From positions 1 to 32,815 of the forward strand of contig JBJEQP010000112.1 in assembly GCA_051881815.1 (NCBI GenBank): DNA of 32,815 bases, given 5' to 3'. The stretch comes from UMGS363 sp051881815. GTDB taxonomy: Bacteria > Bacillota > Clostridia > Oscillospirales > Ruminococcaceae. The position numbers and the translations under genes are program-made. The notes beneath the pieces were generated by a model. The model did not search any database. It was not told where the DNA came from and saw only the letters and a program-made list of their open reading frames with translations. Positions 24,950-32,100 of this stretch are shown piece by piece; position 1 is the stretch's first letter; each line of letters begins with the position of its first letter.

Positions 24950-25150
24950 ACACAGGCAAGTATTCCGACTTATTGCCCGCCGACAGGATCGGCTCACATA
25001 CGCCTTCCCGGGAGATCTCCCAGTGACTGACATTACATCTTGTATGCTTTAAGACAAAATACGGCAACGGCCTTGCTCAGGATTCGCACCTGATTCCTTG
25101 TTAGGCTCGGCAGGTATTTTCATAACTCTGCTTTTGCACCTGTATTCCGA
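24950..25150 (-). promoter_or_regulatory. Cobalamin riboswitch aptamer
   Basis: Conserved B12-riboswitch blocks occur in order on the minus strand. ACAGGTGC (from 25143) opens the element. GGAATCAGGTGCGAATCCTG (starting about 25104) matches the P3/P4 region, followed by a G-C-C-G-T-T-G-C-C-G segment. The B12 box variant GTCACTG is at 25021-25027, then GGGAAGGCG, and the 3' block AAGTCGGAATACTTGCCTGT ends at 24952. The outer ends pair (ACAGG with CCTGT). The conventional box begins GCC; here it is GTC. The element sits between a consensus promoter and the terminator at 24699-24744 and should repress the importer and synthesis genes when adenosylcobalamin or another cobalamin is abundant. Confidence 0.93.
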
Positions 25151-25171
25151 CAAAATATTCACATAGTAGTT

Positions 25172-25200
25172 ATTTTATCATTTTACCAAGTGGTTGTCAA
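25172..25200 (-). promoter_or_regulatory. Sigma-70-type promoter of the cobalamin operon
   Basis: On the minus strand a perfect -35 box TTGACA (25195-25200) is separated by 17 bp from the -10 box TAAAAT (25172-25177). Transcription should begin near 25165, about 20 nt before the riboswitch aptamer. The -35 box is only 29 bases past the response regulator stop codon, and no terminator separates the two transcription units. Confidence 0.85.
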
Positions 25201-25229
25201 GTACTTTTGAAGCATAGGACATAAAATAC

Positions 25230-25910
25230 TTATTCAGATTTATTTAATCTGTAAAGCATACACGGTCTGCCGCCTGTTTCATAATTCATATTTCCGACAA
25301 TTACACCTTTTTCAAGCAGGAAGTTTACATATCGGCGGACTGTTACACGGGACAGTCCGACCTTATCTGCAATTTCTTCACTTGTCAGATCGGTATCGGG
25401 ATTAAGTTCAAGAAAGCTTTTTATAGTTTCAAGAGTCTGATCCTGAATTCCTTTGGGAAGCTGCTCGGACGTTTCCGATGAGCTTCGGTTCATAATGGCA
25501 TCAATATGCTGCTGACTGAATGATGATAAATCGTGAAAAGCATCCTGTCTGTTTAAAAATGTTTCAAGAGCACGCTGAAATCTTGCACTTGAAAACGGTT
25601 TTACAAGATAATCCACAACCCCAAGACGCATTGCTTCTTCAATGGCAGCACTGTCATTTGCTGCTGTCACCATTATTACGGACACAGGCAGATTTATTTC
25701 TCTGATTTTCCTCAGAAGCTCAAGTCCGTTTGTTTTGGGCATATATACATCAAGGATAACAAGGTGAACGGTGTTTTCACGCAGCATTTTTAATGCCTTG
25801 TCACCGTCACGGCATACGCAGGAAACATGAAAATGCTTATTCTCCGTTACATACTGCTTATTTATCATTGCAACCATAGGGTCATCTTCTACTATCATAA
25901 CTTCATACAT
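25230..25910 (-). CDS. Response regulator, CitB/DcuR family
   Basis: A 226-residue two-component regulator. The receiver domain (about 1-122) has the acidic pair E8/D9/D10 (IVEDDP), the phosphoacceptor D54 in LVILDVYMP, a switch threonine in VTAAND, and lysine in YLVKPF. After a linker, the C-terminal winged helix-turn-helix (about 165-226) contains T-S-E-E-I-A-D-K-V-G-L-S-R-V-T-V-R-R-Y and G-G-R-P, the pattern of CitB/DcuR/MalR-type regulators. The ATG at 25910 follows AAGGGGGA by about 7 bases and overlaps the kinase gene by 8. Likely target: the divergent SemiSWEET/SGNH pair. Confidence 0.93.
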   Translation of the reverse strand: MYEVMIVEDDPMVAMINKQYVTENKHFHVSCVCRDGDKALKMLRENTVHLVILDVYMPKTNGLELLRKIREINLPVSVIMVTAANDSAAIEEAMRLGVVDYLVKPFSSARFQRALETFLNRQDAFHDLSSFSQQHIDAIMNRSSSETSEQLPKGIQDQTLETIKSFLELNPDTDLTSEEIADKVGLSRVTVRRYVNFLLEKGVIVGNMNYETGGRPCMLYRLNKSE

Positions 25911-27516
25911 CTGAGTTTCCCCCTTCATCGGTAAGAGTTACGGTGAACGATGTTCCCGTACCCGGTTCGGAATCGACTGTAACAGTGCCGTTATGCTTTT
26001 CTGCAAGCTGTCTGACCAGAGCCAAGCCTGTGCCCCTTCCGTCGCCTTTGGTGGAAAATCCGTACTCAAAGATCTTCTCGGTATTTTCGGCAGATATACC
26101 GAGTCCCGTATCGTCAACGGTAATTATCATAGCGTGAGGTTTTGTGTATATTCCCACAGAAAGCTCCTTCGGGAGTTCATTTTTTTCATTAAGAGTATCC
26201 ATTGCATTTTCTGTAAGGTTGCCGATAATTGTAATAAGATCGCCTGAAGGGAGAGAAATATCGCTTTTTGAAAGTCTGCTGCCGCTTTCGAGCGAAAATG
26301 CTATATCAAGCTCTGCCGCCCTTGAATATTTGCCGATAAGGAGTGCCGCAACAGAAGGGTCGTCAATATTTTTCATTACATTATGTATCACCTTCTGCTG
26401 AATAGAAGTGATATTTGTAATGTACTCACAGGCTTCGGCAGTTTTATCCATCTGAATAAGACCAAGGATAACGTGCAGCTTATTTGTGAAATCGTGGTTA
26501 TTTGCTCGCATTGATTCAACAAGATATTTTACTCCCGAAAGATCTTCCATCAGTTTAGTAAACTCTGTTCTGTCCCTGAGGATACACAATCCGCCTTCAG
26601 TCTTTTCATTATCGGCAATAGGGATTATATCGGCAATAATGTCGGAGCCGTTATCTGAATGAAGAGAAAGACCGCTAAATTTTTCGCAGGAGGACAATAA
26701 TTTTTTTGCAGATATTTCGGGAATTGCTTCGGCAACACTTTTAACGTTATCCTTTATATCAAGCATTTTCTTTGCGGAGCAGTTCATATATACAATGCTG
26801 CCCTCATTATCAAATGCAAGCAGACCTTCTTCGAGAGCTTCAAGCACATTATCCCTTACCGTAAACATAGCGCTGAAAATATCAGGCTCATAGCCTTTGA
26901 GAATTTTTTTGATCCTGCCCGAAAGCTGCCTTGACAATGCGACCGCAACAGCAATTACCGTGACCGCACATAGGATATGCAGCAGTATAATGTTCACTAC
27001 TATTTTCCGTATATTCTGCGACAGCATGACCGCAAGGACAAAACCCAGATAATTCCCGTCATTATCGTAAATTGCGGCATAAGCACGGCGCTGTGAACCC
27101 GAAGGGCCTGTATCGGAGGTAACATAAAAAATATCGCCTCCGCTGAAATCGGGAACAGTTCCGTCATATTCCGTGCCGATAAGCTCATGATTGGTGTGAT
27201 ATATGCGAAGGTTATCTGAGCTTATTATTGAAATAACGTCAATATTTGAAAGAGAGTTTTTAAGAGAGTCAAGATAAGGCACGATCATATTTTCGGGATT
27301 ATCGCTGTTTCTCTGACGTATGATCTCCGACTGAGCCAATGCCTGTGCAACATTTTCAAGATTCTGATCAAGGCGTTTTCTGTCGGTAGAAATGCTCACC
27401 GCTATGCTGATTATCGAGATAAGAACGGTCATGACCGAAACAAGTATCAGCAAGGTTTCAAGTATCTCACGCTGAATGCTGATCTCCGATTTTCTCTGAT
27501 GAGTTTTTTTAGTCAT
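25903..27516 (-). CDS. Sensor histidine kinase, CitA/DcuS family
   Basis: A 537-residue membrane kinase. Two helices (about 20-42 and 172-195) flank an extracytoplasmic sensor domain, followed by a cytoplasmic PAS-like domain (about 222-325). A Spo0B-type dimerisation segment has the phosphoacceptor H341 in ANNHDFTNKLH, and the HATPase domain has N-L-T-E-N-A-M-D, DDTGLGIS and GRGTGLALVRQL. In the sensor domain R104-x-x-H107 and R143/R144 resemble the carboxylate-binding residues of CitA and DcuS, so a di- or tricarboxylate ligand is plausible. The ATG at 27516 has GGGGAGAG seven bases upstream; an earlier in-frame ATG at 27591 lies upstream of the likely promoter and was rejected. Confidence 0.92.
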   Translation of the reverse strand: MTKKTHQRKSEISIQREILETLLILVSVMTVLISIISIAVSISTDRKRLDQNLENVAQALAQSEIIRQRNSDNPENMIVPYLDSLKNSLSNIDVISIISSDNLRIYHTNHELIGTEYDGTVPDFSGGDIFYVTSDTGPSGSQRRAYAAIYDNDGNYLGFVLAVMLSQNIRKIVVNIILLHILCAVTVIAVAVALSRQLSGRIKKILKGYEPDIFSAMFTVRDNVLEALEEGLLAFDNEGSIVYMNCSAKKMLDIKDNVKSVAEAIPEISAKKLLSSCEKFSGLSLHSDNGSDIIADIIPIADNEKTEGGLCILRDRTEFTKLMEDLSGVKYLVESMRANNHDFTNKLHVILGLIQMDKTAEACEYITNITSIQQKVIHNVMKNIDDPSVAALLIGKYSRAAELDIAFSLESGSRLSKSDISLPSGDLITIIGNLTENAMDTLNEKNELPKELSVGIYTKPHAMIITVDDTGLGISAENTEKIFEYGFSTKGDGRGTGLALVRQLAEKHNGTVTVDSEPGTGTSFTVTLTDEGGNSDV

Positions 27517-27546
27517 AAGGCAACTCTCCCCACTATTATTGTAAAT

Positions 27547-27575
27547 ATTATAACATATAAAATCACTTTTGAAAA
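27547..27575 (-). promoter_or_regulatory. Promoter of the sensor kinase / response regulator operon
   Basis: On the minus strand the -10 box is a perfect TATAAT (27547-27552). It is preceded after 17 bp by a weaker -35 box TTTTCA (27570-27575). Transcription would begin near 27540, about 25 bases before the kinase start. Confidence 0.7.
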
Positions 27576-27639
27576 TAGTCTGAATCGGCAAAAGGAGTTT
27601 TGTAAGTAAAAAAAGTGTTTATATATGTCAAATAATCTC

Positions 27640-27718
27640 TCATAAGACTGCATATTTTCCCTTTCGACTTATGAAAGTAATGAAAATCGCAGGCAGCAAA
27701 AAAATGTTGATTACTTTC
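27640..27718. repeat. Two spaced inverted repeats in the divergent intergenic region, candidate operator
   Basis: Between the kinase and the SemiSWEET gene lie two interleaved inverted repeats: TCATAAG (27640-27646) with CTTATGA (27668-27674), and GAAAGTAAT (27673-27681) with ATTACTTTC (27710-27718). The last arm ends 6 bp before the -35 box of the plus-strand promoter. The adjoining arms overlap in CTTATGAAAGTAAT. Their position fits a binding region for the response regulator encoded alongside; this is inference from position. Confidence 0.5.
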
Positions 27719-27724
27719 CAATTA

Positions 27725-27753
27725 TTGATTTTTTATCGGGCGAGAGTTAGAAT
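27725..27753 (+). promoter_or_regulatory. Promoter of the SemiSWEET / SGNH-like gene pair
   Basis: The -35 box TTGATT (27725-27730) and -10 box TAGAAT (27748-27753) are separated by exactly 17 bp. Transcription would begin near 27760, about 20 bases before the first start codon. The inverted repeats at 27640-27718 lie immediately upstream, where an activator could act. Confidence 0.65.
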
Positions 27754-27780
27754 AAGAGCAACAAAAGACCGAAAGGAAAG

Positions 27781-28128
27781 ATGAAAATGAACACTTTTGC
27801 AAGCATAATGGAAATGATGATGGTTGTCTGCTTTGGAATATCATGGCCGCTCAATATCATCAAAGCATGGAGATCACGTTCAGCCAAGGGAATAAGCCTC
27901 CCTTTTTACTTACTTATATGGATAGGCTATGTCTTTGCATTTGTCAGCAAATTTACGCTGATCGCCGCAAATGCACCTCATCCCTGGTACGAAACAGTAC
28001 ATTGGTATGTAATGTTCTTCTATGTGCTTAACATTGTAATGGTCACTATTGGAATCGGTATCTATTTCAGAAATAAGCATCTTGATAAATCATCAACTGG
28101 AATAAGATTTACACCCGTTACAGAATAA
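27781..28128 (+). CDS. SemiSWEET / PQ-loop family three-helix membrane protein
   Basis: A 115-residue protein with three predicted helices (about 7-27, 40-62 and 74-97), the length and topology of bacterial SemiSWEET sugar transporters, which work as dimers. The first helix ends with S-W-P-L-N-I-I-K-A-W-R-S-R-S-A-K-G-I-S, matching the P-Q/P-N loop and the following K-G-x-S that mark this family. The second residue of the motif pair is Leu-Asn rather than Gln. The start may be either ATG 27781 or ATG 27787; AAGGA is better spaced for the second. It is followed after 14 bases by the SGNH-like gene and is divergent from a carboxylate-type two-component system, so its substrate may not be a sugar. 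Confidence 0.8.
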   Translation: MKMNTFASIMEMMMVVCFGISWPLNIIKAWRSRSAKGISLPFYLLIWIGYVFAFVSKFTLIAANAPHPWYETVHWYVMFFYVLNIVMVTIGIGIYFRNKHLDKSSTGIRFTPVTE

Positions 28129-28142
28129 AGGAGGATATCAAT

Positions 28143-28811
28143 ATGGAGAATGTTATCAGAAGCAATTTTGCAAGCAGGATCAACTCAAAAAGATTTACAG
28201 GCATTGACAATAAGGCAGGCGTTGCTGTAAATGATCCTGCTATTTCAAAGGTATATGAAAGAGAAGCCGAAGAATATTGCAAACTGAACGAGTTTGCAGT
28301 CAAAAATGGCATTGTATTGTTTGGCTCAACATTTGCAAAGGATATTCCTGTAGGCGAACTCAGACAGGCGTTTGATCTTGACTGCAATATTTACAACCGC
28401 AGCTTTACAGACGTATCAGTTTTCGATGCAGAGGCACTTCTTATCGAATGTGCGGAAAGCCTTGCACCTTCAAAGATCTTGTTGCAGCTTGGCGAAACCG
28501 ATCTTGAAAGAGGATATAGATCGGTACCTGAGATCATTGCAGCTTATGATTCTCTTGTCAAGAGCATTAAAAAGAGAAACCGTTTCACAGATATTGTGAT
28601 CGTATCCGTATGTGAAAATTCAAATGATATCCAGCCCTCGGTATTTAATTCTCAGTTGGAGGCTATGGCTAAGAAAAACAAGTGCAAGTTTGCCGATATA
28701 TCCAATGCTTCAAGTGACAGAATGCCTACTGTTAAAGCCTTCAGTATGTTAAAAAGGTTTATGAGAAACGGCATTACGTTCTGCGATGCAATGACTATGG
28801 TAAATTACTGA
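28143..28811 (+). CDS. Degenerate SGNH/GDSL hydrolase-like protein
   Basis: A 222-residue cytosolic protein (no signal peptide) with an SGNH-hydrolase layout but altered catalytic sites. The GDS block reads IVLFGSTFAKD (57-67, S62), the block II position has I-Y-N-R-S-F, and the block III Gly-x-Asn-Asp reads G117-E-T-D. No D-x-x-H motif is seen near the C terminus. It may be a non-catalytic or altered-specificity member. A strong ribosome binding site (AAAGGAGG, 8 bases before ATG) and the 14-base spacing from the SemiSWEET gene show the two are co-expressed. Function unknown; the fold call is from motif spacing only. Confidence 0.7.
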   Translation: MENVIRSNFASRINSKRFTGIDNKAGVAVNDPAISKVYEREAEEYCKLNEFAVKNGIVLFGSTFAKDIPVGELRQAFDLDCNIYNRSFTDVSVFDAEALLIECAESLAPSKILLQLGETDLERGYRSVPEIIAAYDSLVKSIKKRNRFTDIVIVSVCENSNDIQPSVFNSQLEAMAKKNKCKFADISNASSDRMPTVKAFSMLKRFMRNGITFCDAMTMVNY

Positions 28812-29125
28812 AATATTGTTAGGGGAACGCTGAATAAATCGTTTCAGCGTTCCCCTAACTCAGGGTATGAAAAATAAACTGTGTAAAATTGGGATTTATT
28901 GGTACGATAGAGTGCGATTCTTTTTTATATTTTTTCATGTGTTTTTGTAATATTTATGGACAAGAACTGTGACGCTTCTGCTTTTTTACCCACATTCCTC
29001 ACTGGGCAAAATGCGGCTTTTTTCACATTTAAAATATCACTGTTACAAGCATATGTCAAATGCCGGAAACGTTGTCTTCACCGTAATATTATCACCTTGT
29101 CAAACAAAACTATACAAAGGAACTA
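28812..29125. other. Gene-poor AT-rich intergenic region between convergent genes
   Basis: About 310 bases separating the plus-strand SGNH-like gene from the end of the minus-strand 1210-residue gene. It holds the palindrome at 28819-28858 and then AT-rich sequence with several T-runs (for example near 28920-28945 and 29012-29018) that could help stop transcription from either side. A short open frame from 28956 has no ribosome binding site and no recognisable product. I see nothing else. Confidence 0.6.
28819..28858. repeat. Perfect 16-bp-stem palindrome, possible terminator or insertion-element remnant
   Basis: TTAGGGGAACGCTGAA (28819-28834) is exactly repeated inverted at 28843-28858 with an 8-nt loop. 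It lies 8 bases after the SGNH-like stop codon, where a terminator is expected, but neither strand shows the T-run that normally follows an intrinsic terminator. The left arm continues as TAAATCG, giving GAATAAATC, a string seen in some IS ends, so a collapsed terminal repeat is an alternative. Confidence 0.6.
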
Positions 29126-32100
29126 TTATATTTTCATAATCCGCTGCTCATTTATTTCGGAAAACAATAATATTTTTTGTCCTTTACTATAATAATCATT
29201 GCTAATGATTGCCTCACTAACAATTAAAACATCATCAACCTTCCACTTACCTTTAGGAAGTTTATAATGTGCAACAACATCATCTATATGCTCTCTTATC
29301 CAGTTTACACGTTTCTTATGCTTTGCTATATAACATAGATGTCCATCTTCATCATTGCAAAATATATTCATATACTCTCTGTACATCTCATAAGGATTCT
29401 TTGAATAAGAAAAATCTTTAACCTCTGCTACTATTATTTTATTTCTTTTGAGATTGATCAATAACACATCAATATCTCCCAATGTATTTTTGTTGATATC
29501 TTCGATTTTCAAACCATTTATTCTTTTTACTTTTGAATCAATAATCAGATTATCTATTTCTCGCAATTTATTTGCAACAATATCATTAAATCCATTACCC
29601 CGACTATTAGCAATTTTACCAATCAACTTTTTTAACTTAGGTCTTGATGCATATAACTTACCATCCATTATTAGATCAAATAAAAAAGCAAGACTATGGT
29701 ATAACTGTCGGCTACCCCAAATCAAATCATCATTGTGAACTATTATTGGTCTTCTATTAAAAGATAACCTTCTATTATTTTTCCATGGATATACATCATT
29801 CTTGCTATACTGGAGCGGTGGATCAAGATAATTATCCCGTTTTTGTAATGATAAATCGTTAATTATTTTCTCCAGAATATCACTATCAATACAAGTAGCT
29901 TGATTTAAACAAATCACAACATCATGCCTATTCATTCGCTTAACATCATCTAATATCTTTTTCTCTCCAATATCAATTAGAGCCAATACACAATTAACAA
30001 ATTGAGTTTTTGTATATGAAAATTCTTCTTCAAATGCCTCGTCAAGTTCTTTCGATAAATCTATATTAAAGTTTGTTGATTTACTATTTTGAATAAGTGG
30101 ATCGGAATTACCATATAACATTTTGTTACTGGATTTATACTGTATTGATGCTAAACGTTGTATCGATTTTTTATTGAAACCAATTCGACCGGAGTCAAGT
30201 AATTCTACTTTAGGGCTAATAATATTATAATAGAACAAATCGCCACAATGCGCCCATTCAACAATCAGTGAACATATTGCTAATAGATATTCATAATCCA
30301 GTTCCCCAATTATTGTTTCTCCATCTGGCTGTTCAGCAGAAATAAATTCCATCAGAAATTTCAACGCTGTTGATGATTTATTCAACTCAAAAAAATCATC
30401 ACTAAATTTCTCTGATAATTCCGGATAACAAGCCATATTATAGGCATAGCGCTTTTGAAACAGCATTAACGAAAAAATCGTTTTTTCTAAATCATAATAA
30501 AGCACCTCATAAAATGATTTTGAACTAAATTGCTTTATAAACGTCTTTAATTTTTGGTATAAAAAATCAACGACTTGGTTGCATATTTTTGCCTTTTCAT
30601 TATTATTATGTATTTTTCCTTTTGAAAAATCTGATGATTCTGCAAAATAGTCTCCGACTTCATCCAAAAGACTATCTTCAATTTCAGAAGATATTCTTCG
30701 ATATTTTTTATCAATTGGTTTAAGGTATATTTCATTTTCATAATCTAATGTAAATGCTTTTCTCTTAAGTGGATTAGTAAATTTCTCCGTAATAAGTGTT
30801 AAATCGATTTCTGAATATGAAAAAGAATTCATGCTACCTATAATTAAAAGCATAAGTTCTCGTTCATACTCATTATTGATACCCATATTTACAAATGCCG
30901 ATGGTTTCCAAAAGATACTTATTGTATCTTTTTCTATTTTTACTTTAACTATTGAAGTTAATGAATCATTATTTTTAGATGCATAAAGGGAATAATCCGA
31001 AATCTCACCTTCCAAAACATTCTTAATAATGATTGATGATGTTGAAAATTCACTATTCTCAATTATTCCCTTAAATTCGCTTAACCAAAAAGAGATTAAA
31101 TCTAATATGGAATAGTTAATATCCAACATTTCTATGCAAGTTGCTTCACAACTGCTCACCCAAATATCAATATTCGAAAACCGATTAAGCAATTCAAGCT
31201 TTTTACTATTTTTGCAACAATATATATTTCTCTGTTTATCGTTAAAAACGATTTCTTTATAATAATTGCTACACGGGTAAAGGGCTAACTGTCTATCCTC
31301 CTTTTGTAGTGCCTTGTTATAATATTTCAATGGAGCACCTAAATCTGGCATAAAAACTGTTTTTCTCATATCAATATTATCATCAAAATAAAACGAATAT
31401 CCATACTCAACATACATAGAAAGATAATGAATGTCACGTATATATGGTAAATTCAATAATGATAAGCAACTTTTTCTATCTATAAAATGAATTAATGAAT
31501 TTGCATTATTTGATTCATTTATAGAAATACACATTAAATCGAATGCAGAAAATGATACACTTTTCAAATTTTTTTCTAAGAACGGTGCAACTAATGATTG
31601 TCCGTAAGTGTTAAATATTTGCAAATAATATAGTTTATCAGCTTTTAAGTTAGGCACTAATTTAGATTCTATATATTCTTTCCTTCTTTCGTATTTATCT
31701 AAATCTATATATTGCATATCAAACATCGCAGTTGTCCTGTATTCTTCTCCATTATCACAAAAAAAGTTTACAAGCAGTAATCCATCATTACATACATTCA
31801 GTAAAATCTCTTTATAAGAACTTTCATGAATTAGTTCAATTCCCAATTCTTTTTCCTTAATTTTATGATGTCCAAGACTTAATAAATATTTCTGACATGA
31901 ACCCCAGATATATTCATTATACGAATCAAGCAAATCTTTTCTAATTTGGAATTCATCTGCTAATATAATAATTTGATTAATAAGAAAACTTGCCAATATA
32001 GATGGATCAAGCACAATAAATCTCTCACTAGATATTTTAAAAAATGGATGATAGAAAAAATAATAATTATCTATACCACCAATACAATCATTTTTGTCGC

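Noticed and set aside
28956..29192. A 78-codon plus-strand frame in the gene-poor region
   Set aside because: No ribosome binding site, no motif, and it runs into the 3' end of the opposing 1210-residue gene.
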